From NCBI GenBank assembly GCA_036274595.1, contig DASUFL010000131.1:1-45694 (forward strand): a stretch of 45,694 nucleotides of DNA, read 5' to 3'. The notes under the pieces were generated by a model that had not been told where the DNA came from, searched no databases, and saw nothing but the letters and a program-made list of their open reading frames with translations. A program made the position numbers and the translations under genes. The stretch is from WS-9 sp036274595 (GTDB lineage: Bacteria; Eisenbacteria; RBG-16-71-46; SZUA-252). Of this stretch, positions 34,369-42,789 are shown one piece after another; the stretch's first letter is position 1; each line of letters starts with the position of its first letter.

Positions 34369-37044
34369 TCAGCGCGGCTGCGACACCCGGCTCGCGGCCG
34401 CCGGCGCGGTCCCCCCGGTTCCCTGCGCCACCTGCGTCAGATAGCGCGCCACCGCCGGGCCCTCGCGCGCCCTCAGCTTCACGCAGTCGCCGCCGGTCTC
34501 CATCACCTTCTTCAGCTCGACGTCCATCCCAGGAGTCGTGTGCTCGGGCGCCGAGTAGAAGGCGTTCGCCTGGTCGAGCTTGGGCTGCTCGCATGAGAAC
34601 GCCAGGTAGACGAGGAACGGCGCGTAGACCGGCGGGATCTTGTCGAGGATGGCCTTGTGGTTCGTCCGCGCCCACGCGGCCACCACGTCGCGATTCTCGA
34701 GCCGGCTGAGGGCGGCTTCCGCGACCCCGAAGACCTCGTGGGGGCGGACCGTCGGTCCGAGCGAGTAGGCGAGAGCGCGATCTCGGAGCGCCGGATCGCG
34801 GAAGCTCCCCATCGCGGCGAGCAACGGATCGCGATCCGTGGGCGCCGTCGCCTGCTCGAAGCGCTTCTGGTATTCGTCGAAGAGATCCGCCTTCCCGCGA
34901 ATCGCCGAGAGCCGGAGCGCGGCGTTCACGAGTGACGGATCGATGGAGCCGCGGTCGGCCCGGAAGGACTGCGCGAGCTGCTCGGCCCGCGTGAGCGCCG
35001 CGTCATCGCGCCCCTCGTCCGCCATCCAGTCGAGGAGCGTGGGACGCAGGATGGAGACGGCTTCTTCTTCCCCGCTCTTGCGGTCCCATCCGAAGCGCTG
35101 CGCGGCCGGCCCGAGCACCTGCCGTACGTAGGCCGAGAACGGAGCCTCCAGATCGGTGGTGACGAAGGCTCCCTTCACCTGGCCGAGCGACGCCACCACC
35201 GCGTTGATCACCTCGGGACGCGGATCGTTGGAGAAGCCCTGAAGCGTGCGAAGGAAGTCGTCCCCCTTCACCTCTCCGGACAGGACCAGCGCGCCGATGT
35301 TGTTGATGAAGCGGATCCGCTCCGGCGTGCTCAAGATCTCCTGCGCGCGCGAGGAGAGCGTGGCGAGCACCGCCGGCTCGACGCTCGTGCGGTAGTAGCC
35401 GCCGCCCGCGTTGACATCGATCCAGGCCGCCTTCGCGGTGATTCCCGGGAGCTGGATCTCCGAGGCCGGCTGATCGAAGAGGAACGAGTAGCTCTGGACT
35501 CCGGACGCGCCTGGGTAGCGCACGGTCATCGGGATGCCCCACCGCTGCTCCGCCGGGGCCAGGACGCCGTATCCGAGGAAACGGCGCTGCGTGAGCTTCA
35601 CCTTCCCGCCGTCCAGGAGCTCCGCGCGCACGAGCGGGATCCCGGGCTGATCGAGGAACGTGGCCATCGGCGTCTTGACGTCCTTGCCCGCGGCCGCCGA
35701 AAGCTCGTCCCAGAGATCTTCGGCCACAGCGTTCTTCCATTCGTACTTCTTGAGATAGTTCCGGATCGCCGTGCGGAACGTGTCGGGGCCCATCCACCGC
35801 TCGAACATGCCGATCGTGGCGTTCCCCTTCCCGTAGGTGACCTGGATCCCCTCGAAGAGGTTGTCGATGTTGGTCACCGGCTGGCGGATCGCGTGCGTGC
35901 TCAAGCGCGAGTCCTCGGCCATCACGGTCGCCAGGTGCTGGAGCTCGTATTCATCGACTCCCAGCTCGGGATAGACCTTCCCCGCGATCCGGTAGCTCAT
36001 CCAATCCGCAAACGACTCGTTGAGCCACAGGTCGTCCCACCACTTCATCGTGACCAGATCCCCGAACCACTGGTGCGCCATCTCGTGCGCGGCGAAGATC
36101 GCGTAGAGGCGCTTCCGCGCCATGCTCATGGTCTTCGGATCGAACAGGATGAACCGGTCGCCGAACGTGATGGCGCCCGGATTCTCCATCGCGCCGGGCG
36201 AGAACTCGGGCACCGCGATCAGGTCGAGCTTCTTGTAGGGGTACGGACGTCCGAAGTACTCCTCGAGCGCCTTGAGGAGCGGCGGCGTCATGGTCGCGGC
36301 CGTCTGCGCGAGCGCCGTGCTCCCCTTGGGCACGACGATCCGGGCCGGAATCGACATGCCCTGCATGGGCACGTATTCGAGCGGCCCGGTGGCGATGCAG
36401 AGGAGGTACGACGAGATCGGCTCGGTCTTCTCGAACACGACGGTCTTCACGCCCTTGGTGGTCGTCGAGCTCATGACCGGCGTGTTCGAGACGGCCTCGT
36501 GCGCCGCGGGCACGGCGATGGTCACCTGGTAGGGAATCTTGAAGGCCGGCTCGTCCCAGCAGGGGAACGCCCCGCGCGCATCGATCGCCTCGAACTGGGT
36601 GAACGTGTACGCGTTCCCTCCCGATTCCACGCGATAGAGCGAGGTGGCGCGCCGGTCGAAGTCGTTCGAGAAGTCGATCTCGAGCGTGTAGCTCCCCGCC
36701 GGGATCTGGCTCGCCGCGGTCGCGGTCGTGAAGCCCCAGGAGCCTTCCGACGTGGCGAGCGGCCAGGACTTCCCTTTCCCCTTCAGCACCACGCGCGTGA
36801 GCTTCATCTCCTGCGCGTGAAAATGGATCGTCTTCGTGGCCTTGGGAATGCGGACCATCACGCGGGTATTCCCGGTGTAGTCCGTCTTCCCGGCATCGAG
36901 ATTCAGCGTGATCGCCTGGAAGGATGGGATCGCGTCTCCGGGGAGGCGCTCCGCTTCATCGGCGGAGCCGGCACAGGGGAGGACGATGACGGCGAGCGCC
37001 GCGGTGACAAGGAGCAACGTACGGAACACGCGTTGGGGAGTCAT
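34369..37044 (-). CDS. Exported M1-family aminopeptidase
   Basis: An 891-residue zinc aminopeptidase that removes N-terminal residues from peptides. ATG 37044 has AGGAG six bases upstream and opens a signal peptide (about 1-28), so the enzyme is exported, unlike cytoplasmic PepN. Signatures: PCWDEPAFK, the exopeptidase motif GAMEN preceding it by ~25 residues to the zinc site HEMAHQWFGD (HExxH at 320-324), and LNESFADW supplying the third ligand Glu. The C-terminal half fits the ERAP1-like helical domain. An N-terminal M1 beta domain occupies about 35-220. It is divergent from the lipoprotein gene at 37273 and convergent with the kinase ending at 34341 (27-base gap). Likely role is periplasmic peptide scavenging. 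Confidence 0.94.
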   Translation of the reverse strand: MTPQRVFRTLLLVTAALAVIVLPCAGSADEAERLPGDAIPSFQAITLNLDAGKTDYTGNTRVMVRIPKATKTIHFHAQEMKLTRVVLKGKGKSWPLATSEGSWGFTTATAASQIPAGSYTLEIDFSNDFDRRATSLYRVESGGNAYTFTQFEAIDARGAFPCWDEPAFKIPYQVTIAVPAAHEAVSNTPVMSSTTTKGVKTVVFEKTEPISSYLLCIATGPLEYVPMQGMSIPARIVVPKGSTALAQTAATMTPPLLKALEEYFGRPYPYKKLDLIAVPEFSPGAMENPGAITFGDRFILFDPKTMSMARKRLYAIFAAHEMAHQWFGDLVTMKWWDDLWLNESFADWMSYRIAGKVYPELGVDEYELQHLATVMAEDSRLSTHAIRQPVTNIDNLFEGIQVTYGKGNATIGMFERWMGPDTFRTAIRNYLKKYEWKNAVAEDLWDELSAAAGKDVKTPMATFLDQPGIPLVRAELLDGGKVKLTQRRFLGYGVLAPAEQRWGIPMTVRYPGASGVQSYSFLFDQPASEIQLPGITAKAAWIDVNAGGGYYRTSVEPAVLATLSSRAQEILSTPERIRFINNIGALVLSGEVKGDDFLRTLQGFSNDPRPEVINAVVASLGQVKGAFVTTDLEAPFSAYVRQVLGPAAQRFGWDRKSGEEEAVSILRPTLLDWMADEGRDDAALTRAEQLAQSFRADRGSIDPSLVNAALRLSAIRGKADLFDEYQKRFEQATAPTDRDPLLAAMGSFRDPALRDRALAYSLGPTVRPHEVFGVAEAALSRLENRDVVAAWARTNHKAILDKIPPVYAPFLVYLAFSCEQPKLDQANAFYSAPEHTTPGMDVELKKVMETGGDCVKLRAREGPAVARYLTQVAQGTGGTAPAAASRVSQPR

Positions 37045-37204
37045 GAGATCTCCTGTGGCCGGGTCCGGGTCGAGCGGATATGGGGACGCTGCATTGGCTC
37101 TACGGAATCGAGGCAAGGACTCGTTTCGTCGAAAACCGCCCGGGGGGCGGGCGGCCAGTGTCGCACAGGGGCGCCCGGCGCGCCAACGCCCGAGCGGCAG
37201 AATG

Positions 37205-37213
37205 TGCTATAAT
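37205..37213 (+). promoter_or_regulatory. Extended -10 promoter (TGCTATAAT)
   Basis: A perfect TATAAT at 37208-37213 preceded by TGC, making an extended -10. No convincing -35 lies at the normal distance, as expected for this class. The start would be near 37220, with a ~53-base leader before ATG 37273. Confidence 0.65.
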
Positions 37214-37272
37214 GTAGTAGATTCCCTGCCCAATTTGGCCGCGCCAGGACATCGAGGAAGGAAGCCAAGGCC

Positions 37273-38109
37273 ATGACTCCCTGCAACTTACGCTCGTCGT
37301 TCTCCTGGAAGAGCTTGTCCGCCATGGCCGGCGCCCTCGGGATCCTCGTTCTGGCCGGATGCGGGAGCGACAGCGTCTCCGGTCCGAAGCAGGTGCCGCT
37401 CACGGTCAAGGCGATGGGAACGGGCGCCCAGGCCTCCCCGGCCCGTCTGGCCTCGGGGCTCACATTCCACAGCGCATATTCCGCGGCTGCCGAGTCCATC
37501 CCGGTCACGTTCACGAAGGCGCTCCTCGTCGTTCGCGACGTCCGTTTCCACTTCGAGGACGGCGATCTGGATACGCTCGGGGATGACGGGGACATGGACT
37601 CCACGGGCTCGCAGGGAGACTCGATCGGCGAAGGCGAGGATGACGACCACGAAGGCGGGATGGTCATCTTCCGCGGACCGTTCGTGCTGGACCTCCTCTC
37701 GCAGAGCGCCGAGAGCCTGGGCACGCAGCTCGTCCCTCCCGGTGACTACGATCGGGTGCAGGGGCACCTGCGCGCGCTCCGGGCATCCGACTGGAATGCC
37801 GGCGGCTACCCCTTCCTGGTTGGAGCCACGGTTTACCTGGAAGGTTTGGTTCAAGGCGACGGAGGGGGTCCGTTCACCTATCAGACCCGGATCGACAACG
37901 AGTTCATGATCCGCGGCCGGTTCAGGGTCGACGCAGGCTCCCCCGCCACGGCCTTCATCACGTTCGATGTCTCGAGCTGGCTCGTGAAGGACGGTGCGTT
38001 TCTGGATCCAAGGGTCCCGGACAACGCCAAGTGGATCGAATGGGCGATCCGCCACGCGATCAAGGTCGACATGGACGACGACCACGACGGGCAACCGGGG
38101 GACGACTAG
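37273..38109 (+). CDS. Lipoprotein of unknown function with Asp-rich insert
   Basis: A 278-residue predicted lipoprotein. ATG 37273 follows an AGGAAGGAAG purine stretch. The signal sequence ends in the lipobox LVLAGC (Cys30). The mature part has the pattern SIPVTFTKALLVVRDVRFHFEDGD, later FVLDLLSQSAESLGTQLVPPGDYDRVQGHLRAL, reminiscent of DUF4382-type carbohydrate/fibril lipoproteins, but I am not sure of that match. An acidic Asp/Gly/Ser segment (about 98-135) and the acidic tail MDDDHDGQPGDD could bind calcium. Transcribed from an extended -10 promoter at 37205-37213; the next gene is 110 bases downstream. Confidence 0.8.
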   Translation: MTPCNLRSSFSWKSLSAMAGALGILVLAGCGSDSVSGPKQVPLTVKAMGTGAQASPARLASGLTFHSAYSAAAESIPVTFTKALLVVRDVRFHFEDGDLDTLGDDGDMDSTGSQGDSIGEGEDDDHEGGMVIFRGPFVLDLLSQSAESLGTQLVPPGDYDRVQGHLRALRASDWNAGGYPFLVGATVYLEGLVQGDGGGPFTYQTRIDNEFMIRGRFRVDAGSPATAFITFDVSSWLVKDGAFLDPRVPDNAKWIEWAIRHAIKVDMDDDHDGQPGDD

Positions 38110-38126
38110 GGGCATGACCCCGGGCG

Positions 38127-38146
38127 GTCTCCGGACTATCGGAGAC
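38127..38146 (+). other. Short hairpin between lipoprotein and dockerin genes
   Basis: GTCTCCG (38127-38133) and CGGAGAC (38140-38146) pair perfectly around GACTAT, 18 bases after the lipoprotein stop. No U-tract follows, so termination is doubtful. Confidence 0.35.
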
Positions 38147-38219
38147 GGTTAGGTAGTAGAGTTGAGGGACGGCCCTCCGTCCCGCAGTGGCAGCCGGTGC
38201 CCCGCAGAGGAGTGACGTC

Positions 38220-40133
38220 GTGACCCTTCGAACGACCCTGCCCCGACCGCGCGCTAGCTGGCTTCGAACCTGCGCGCTGGGCCTCTGCTTCGCGCTCGCG
38301 GCAGCGCTCGGTGCGTCTCCCGCTTCAGCCACCGTTCAGTCGATCGAGGTGATCCCCGCTTCGCCCACCACGTGCGACTCCGTGGCTCTGGTGATCAAGG
38401 GGGTAATGTCAAACCCCTGCTACAAGCTGATTCGCGTTCGTCTTGGCGAGCTCGAGCTCCTCCCCACCATGGGGCCGGTACCGGGCTACGAGGTCGGCGT
38501 GCGGATCGTGGTCCAGGAACCGAACCCCGATCTGGACGTCGCCTGCCCTGAGGTCATCCAGCCGTACGAGCGCACGCTCTATCTGCCGTACCACCCCTTC
38601 GGGTTCTACCAAGCTCACGCGACCGAGTACCTCGTTCCCTTCTCGACGGACAGCACGGCTACGCCGAAGGACTCGACTAGCCGGGTGGGGACCGTGTTCC
38701 ACGTCGATCCCGACTCCTGCATGACCCCAGGTTGCTACCGGCTCTCCTTCAACAGTCCGTTCGTGAACGCGTTCTGTGACGCGGTCGGACCGCCGGGAGG
38801 AACGGCTTGCGCCATCGTCTCGCTCGGCTCGCTCGATCCGGTCGCGGGACTTCAATCGGTGATTCACGTCACGGATCCGAGAGTCGACCCGGGCGTGCCC
38901 GTGCCCGGCTCGATTCTCAGGCCGGTCTCGGTCGAAGCGATCGGAGCCGCGCGCGGCTTCCAGGTGAACTGGACCGCGGACGGGTCGACCGTCAAGTTCC
39001 TCCTCTACTCGAGTGAAGGAAAGGCGTTGGCCCCCAATACTGACAAGGTGCTCCGCGTCTGCTACGCGATCGGATCGGAAGCGCACGGGACGTATCGCAT
39101 GAGATTTGGGGCTACCGTCGTCTCCGACCCCCGGGGCCATGCGATTTCTCCCTGCCCGACGCTCGTGGAAGAAGTGGGGCGGATTTGCGTGGGTGAGGGG
39201 GGCTGCGACCTCGACGGCAACGGAGTTTCCAACGTCCTCGACATCATCCGGCTGGTCCGGTGCGCTCTGGGCGGTCCCGATTCGACCATGGCCTGTCCCG
39301 ACTCGACCGCGGCGCGCGCGGACTGTAATGACGACGGCGTCGTGGACATTCGCGATGTCGTTTGCTGCATTCGAAACATCCTGCAGCTGACGCGCTGGGG
39401 ATCGATTACTCCTCCGGCCGATCCGGTCGCAGTGCCGACACGCCTTCGCTTCCTGGGCGCGCCTGAATGGTGGAAGCCAGGATATGGCCGCGTCGAGATC
39501 GAGATGGATCCCGGCAGCGACTTCGGAGGGACCGCGGTCGAGGTGGAGGCGCCTCCAGGGGTGCTGATCTACGGCATCGATGAAGACGACGGCACGGTGG
39601 ATCCGGGAATGACGCCCAATCCGAATTACCTGTTCCTGCCCGAGGTGGGGGACGGCCAGCGATCCCGCTTCCTGATCGTCCGGCGGAGCAGCAATTACGA
39701 GCCACGACCGTTCCGGGCCAGACTCTTCTTCCAGACGACGGAAGCGCTCGGGAACGACGCGGCCTTCCGGATCGTGGGGGCCGAGGGTGGATCGTGGAGC
39801 CAGGCGTCACCGGCCGCCGCGGAGATCACGCAGGGGACGATGTCCGTAGGCGCTCCGGCGCCGCGCGTGCTCCCCGCGCGGCCCAATCCGTTCTCCGACG
39901 CGACCGACATCGCGTTCGAGCTTCCAGCCGCCCGGCATGTCACGCTCCGCGTCTACTCGGCCACGGGCCGACTCGTCCGGACCCTCGTCGACGCGGCCCT
40001 GCCTCTGGGGCTGCATCGCGCGCCATGGAACGGCCGGGACGAGGCGGGACGCGTGGTGGCCTCGGGAATCTACTTCGTGAAGTTCTCGACGGGGGATGCC
40101 GAGTCGACGATCCGGATCGTACGGTTGAAGTAG
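38220..40133 (+). CDS. Secreted protein with dockerin-like repeats and C-terminal sorting domain
   Basis: A 637-residue exported protein. I choose GTG 38220 because GAGGAG lies 7 bases upstream and a signal peptide follows directly (RTCALGLCFALAAALGASPASA). The first ~300 residues hold two unrecognised beta-rich domains, the second (about 245-325, RGFQVNWTADGSTVKFLLYSS) resembling a cohesin-type sandwich. Residues about 329-388 are a type I dockerin-like calcium-binding pair: CDLDGNGVSNVLDIIRLVRCALG, then DCNDDGVVDIRDVVCCIRNIL. Cysteines in the loops are unusual for dockerins and may form disulfides. The C-terminus (about 555-637; ARPNPFSDATD, GRLVRTL, SGIYFVKF) is a FlgD-like sorting domain. 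The role is probably cell-surface assembly; the partner is not visible here. Confidence 0.88.
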   Translation: MTLRTTLPRPRASWLRTCALGLCFALAAALGASPASATVQSIEVIPASPTTCDSVALVIKGVMSNPCYKLIRVRLGELELLPTMGPVPGYEVGVRIVVQEPNPDLDVACPEVIQPYERTLYLPYHPFGFYQAHATEYLVPFSTDSTATPKDSTSRVGTVFHVDPDSCMTPGCYRLSFNSPFVNAFCDAVGPPGGTACAIVSLGSLDPVAGLQSVIHVTDPRVDPGVPVPGSILRPVSVEAIGAARGFQVNWTADGSTVKFLLYSSEGKALAPNTDKVLRVCYAIGSEAHGTYRMRFGATVVSDPRGHAISPCPTLVEEVGRICVGEGGCDLDGNGVSNVLDIIRLVRCALGGPDSTMACPDSTAARADCNDDGVVDIRDVVCCIRNILQLTRWGSITPPADPVAVPTRLRFLGAPEWWKPGYGRVEIEMDPGSDFGGTAVEVEAPPGVLIYGIDEDDGTVDPGMTPNPNYLFLPEVGDGQRSRFLIVRRSSNYEPRPFRARLFFQTTEALGNDAAFRIVGAEGGSWSQASPAAAEITQGTMSVGAPAPRVLPARPNPFSDATDIAFELPAARHVTLRVYSATGRLVRTLVDAALPLGLHRAPWNGRDEAGRVVASGIYFVKFSTGDAESTIRIVRLK

Positions 40134-40145
40134 AGTGAGGGGGCG

Positions 40146-40226
40146 ATGAACCCTCACAATCCGATCATCCTCTTCATCATCTTCGTGCTTCTGATGCTCG
40201 CGCCGCTCTGGATGCTGGGCTGCTAG
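40146..40226 (+). CDS. Putative 26-residue membrane microprotein
   Basis: A short open frame, MNPHNPIILFIIFVLLMLAPL followed by WMLGC and TAG. It is one hydrophobic helix with almost no charge, ending in Gly-Cys. GAGGGGG lies 2-3 bases before the ATG, a possible but tight ribosome site. It begins 12 bases after the dockerin gene stop, and its TAG shares CTAG with the convergent oxidoreductase stop. Its size allows chance occurrence; coding is unproven. Confidence 0.35.
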   Translation: MNPHNPIILFIIFVLLMLAPLWMLGC

Positions 40227-41365
40227 CCCACGCTGGAGCGGCGCGGCGCTTTACTGGCCGCCGCCTTCCTCGCCTTGGGCGCGGGGGCTTCCCGCTCCTC
40301 TTCGATCGCCACCCACAGTCCCGTCTGGTCGCTCTTCCGCGCGGCGTCGAGGACCTTCTGGACTTCGAGCGCCTCGGCGAACGTGGGTGACGCCGCCGCC
40401 GGATTCCCGGCATGGATCGCCTCGCGCAGCAGGGCGACCTTGACCTTGAACGGGGCGAGGAGCGCCGTTTCGGGGGTGGGCGTGAGCTTCAGATCGTCGG
40501 GAATCGGGACCTCCTCGACGCCCCCCTGAGGCGCGGGCCGTCCGATCCGGTCCCCTTCCATCACGACGAACGCGTCGTCGGAGCCGAACGCCTCGATGGT
40601 CTCCGAGCGCTGGCGCGCTCCGCCGAACGTGTCGATGACGCCGGTCGCGCCGCTCTTGAACTCGAGGAAGAGCGTGTAGCTGTCCTCGGCGGTGATCGCG
40701 CGATGCGCGGCGCTCACGCCTGGGGCCGTGGGAGCGAGATGGCCGAGTCGCGCGAACAGGCGGCGCACCGGGCCCGCGTACAGCGTGAGCTGGTCCACGT
40801 CGTGGGAGCCGAGCGCGCCCAGGAATCCGCCGCCCCGCTCCTTCTCCGTGAGCCACGTGAGCCGGCGGCCGGGATCGCGCGCCCAGCCGGGGAGGCGCGT
40901 GCGCATGACGATGTGTTCGACCCTGCCGAGCTTTCCTTCGGAGATCCAGCGCGCCAGGGCCGCGCGCCCAGGCTTGTGGCGGAACTCGTGATTCACGACG
41001 GCCACGAGGTCGTGCGCTTTCGCGAGCGCCGCGAGCTCGCGCGCCTGCGCGGCATTGAGCGCGAACGGCTTCTCGAGGAGCACGTGGCACTGGCGCTCGA
41101 GCGCGGCGCGCGCCATGGGGTAGTGGAGGTCGACCGGGCTCGCGATGGCGACGAGATCGGCCTCGACCTCGTCGAGCATCTTCTTCCAGTCGGCGCTCGC
41201 ATAGGGAATGCCGTGCGCCTCCGCCACCCGCCGGGCGTTCTCCTCGTGCCCGCTCGCTACTCCGACCAGCTTGAAGGCGGGGTCGGAGGCGAAGCCAGGC
41301 GCGTGCACGGCGCCGCCGAAGCTCGTCCCGATAAGGAGCACGCGGATGGGGGACGGGGACGTCAT
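40223..41365 (-). CDS. Gfo/Idh/MocA-family NAD(P)-dependent oxidoreductase
   Basis: A 380-residue dehydrogenase of the glucose-fructose oxidoreductase/inositol dehydrogenase family, which oxidises or reduces sugars and sugar-like substrates with NAD(P). The N-terminal Rossmann fold begins IRVLLIGTSFGG, which departs from the usual GxGxxG. VLLEKPFALN contains the conserved EKP with catalytic Lys. The C-terminal domain follows (GGGFLGALGSHDVDQL in place of the usual G-x-D-xx-H helix). The last ~25 residues are Ala/Lys/Arg-rich, an extension not typical of the family. ATG 41365 is the start. It is divergent from the FAD protein at 41414, 48 bases away, so they may share a control region. The substrate cannot be inferred. 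Confidence 0.9.
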   Translation of the reverse strand: MTSPSPIRVLLIGTSFGGAVHAPGFASDPAFKLVGVASGHEENARRVAEAHGIPYASADWKKMLDEVEADLVAIASPVDLHYPMARAALERQCHVLLEKPFALNAAQARELAALAKAHDLVAVVNHEFRHKPGRAALARWISEGKLGRVEHIVMRTRLPGWARDPGRRLTWLTEKERGGGFLGALGSHDVDQLTLYAGPVRRLFARLGHLAPTAPGVSAAHRAITAEDSYTLFLEFKSGATGVIDTFGGARQRSETIEAFGSDDAFVVMEGDRIGRPAPQGGVEEVPIPDDLKLTPTPETALLAPFKVKVALLREAIHAGNPAAASPTFAEALEVQKVLDAARKSDQTGLWVAIEEEREAPAPKARKAAASKAPRRSSVG

Positions 41366-41413
41366 AGCCGTCCATAGTAGCAGGTTCGCCCGGAGCCCCA
41401 TACACTCTGCCCC

Positions 41414-41998
41414 ATGACCGAAACGGCGCGCCGGCGCGTCCTCGTCATCGGCGGAGGGTTGAGCGGCGCGGCCGTGGCGTACGCGCTCCTCTCGCGCGCG
41501 CGGGCGCCCCTGCTCGTCACCGTTGTCGGGAAAGCGCCCCTGGGCGAAGGGACCGCCTACGGCTCGTCCCATCCCCTCCATCTCCTGAATGTCCGCTCGC
41601 GCGGGATGAGCCTGGTCGACGGCGACGACGCCCATTTCGTCCGATGGCTCGCGACCCAGGACGGAGCGGATCCGGACCCCGATCGATTCGTTCCGCGCCG
41701 CCTCTATGCCGACTACGTGCGCGACACGCTGGCCGTGGCCGAGGCCTCATCCATGGCCGGCCTCGAGCGGATCCTCGGAAACGTCGTAGGGCTCAATCTC
41801 ACGGCTGAGGGGGTCCGGCCGCGCTCGAGAACGGCGACGCGCGAAGCGGGGACCGTGCGGTGCTCGCGCTCGGCCATCCGCCGCCGGATCATCCGAGCGA
41901 CGGCCATCTCCCGCTCTACGACAGTCCGCGCTACGTGCGCGACCCGTGGTCGCCGGACGCGATTGCCGGACTCGATCCGGATGCGGCGCTGCTCGTGA
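41414..41998 (+). CDS. FAD/NAD(P)-binding oxidoreductase, N-terminal part (frameshifted)
   Basis: The N-terminal ~135 residues are real: RRRVLVIGGGLSGAAVAYALL is a dinucleotide-binding fold, and GEGTAYGSSHPLHLLNVRSRGMSL with HFVRWLA matches the PF13454-type FAD/NAD(P)-binding family (HpnW-like and siderophore/lipid-associated relatives). After about LTAEGV the frame becomes Arg/Thr/Ser-rich noise and stops at 41996-41998. The protein resumes in the next frame as ALENGDARSGDRAVLALGHPPPDHP, continuing to 42789. The switch is at or just after the G5 run 41809-41813; one extra G there restores a continuous protein of about 458 residues. It is a frameshift mutation, a base-calling error or, less likely, programmed slippage. 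Confidence 0.75.
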   Translation: MTETARRRVLVIGGGLSGAAVAYALLSRARAPLLVTVVGKAPLGEGTAYGSSHPLHLLNVRSRGMSLVDGDDAHFVRWLATQDGADPDPDRFVPRRLYADYVRDTLAVAEASSMAGLERILGNVVGLNLTAEGVRPRSRTATREAGTVRCSRSAIRRRIIRATAISRSTTVRATCATRGRRTRLPDSIRMRRCS

Positions 41999-42789
41999 TC
42001 GGCACCAACCTCACCATGTTCGACCTTGCGATGGCGCTGGATGCCCGCGGACATCGAGGCGTGATCCACGCGATCTCGCGACGGGGCCTGACGTCCCTCG
42101 CGCACGGCCCCGCCCCGTCCAGGAGCGCGCCGTGGAACGGGACCGCTCCGCCGCGCAGCGCTCGCGCGGCGCTCCGCGCCTTGCGCGGGGAAGCCCGCGC
42201 CGAGCCCGCGGCGTGGCGGGGCATCGTGGATTCGATCCGTGCGCAGACGCCGGCCCTCTGGTCCTCGTGGCCGGACGCCGAGCGTCGCCGGTTCCTCCGG
42301 CACGCGCGCCCCTACTGGGACATCCATCGCCATCGCGCCGCGCCGGAGATCCACGAGCGCGTCGACCGCATGCGCCAGGACGGGCGGCTCCGCGTGAGCG
42401 CCGGGCGATTGACCTCCCTCGAGTTGCGCGGGGACGGCGTCGTCGCTACGATCGCTCCGCGCGGCGGCAGCGCCCCCGTGAGGCTCGCGGTGGAGCGCGT
42501 GATCAACGCGACCGGCCCCAGTGTCGATTACCGGACGTGGGACGGTCCGCTCGTGCGCGCGCTCTTCCAGCGAGGATGGATCCGTCCCGGGCCGCTCGGC
42601 TTCGGGCTCGACGCAACCGCGGAGGGAGCGATCCTGGACCGGGACGGCCGAGCCTCGACAATCCTCTCCACCCTTGGGCCGGCCTTGCGCGGGTCGCTCT
42701 GGGAGACGACGGCGGTCCCGGAGATTCGCGCGCAGGCCGCGCGGCTCGCGATTCGGATCCTCACAGATCTGGAGTCACGTCCCGCGTGA
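41860..42789 (+). CDS. FAD/NAD(P)-binding oxidoreductase, C-terminal part (frameshifted)
   Basis: This is the continuation of the protein that begins at 41414, in the -1 relative frame. The GTG at 41860 is not needed as a start; homologous-looking sequence extends upstream to about 41816. Visible features are LLVIGTNLTMFDLAMAL (second nucleotide-binding loop), HAISRRGL, a helical Arg/Ala-rich middle and the C-terminal VINATGPSVDYRTW and GFGLDATAEGAILD, which are the FAD-closing motifs of this family. The stop TGA overlaps the GTG of the GH1 gene (GTGA, 42786-42789). Whether a functional enzyme is made depends on whether the frameshift is real. Confidence 0.75.
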   Translation: MLALGHPPPDHPSDGHLPLYDSPRYVRDPWSPDAIAGLDPDAALLVIGTNLTMFDLAMALDARGHRGVIHAISRRGLTSLAHGPAPSRSAPWNGTAPPRSARAALRALRGEARAEPAAWRGIVDSIRAQTPALWSSWPDAERRRFLRHARPYWDIHRHRAAPEIHERVDRMRQDGRLRVSAGRLTSLELRGDGVVATIAPRGGSAPVRLAVERVINATGPSVDYRTWDGPLVRALFQRGWIRPGPLGFGLDATAEGAILDRDGRASTILSTLGPALRGSLWETTAVPEIRAQAARLAIRILTDLESRPA

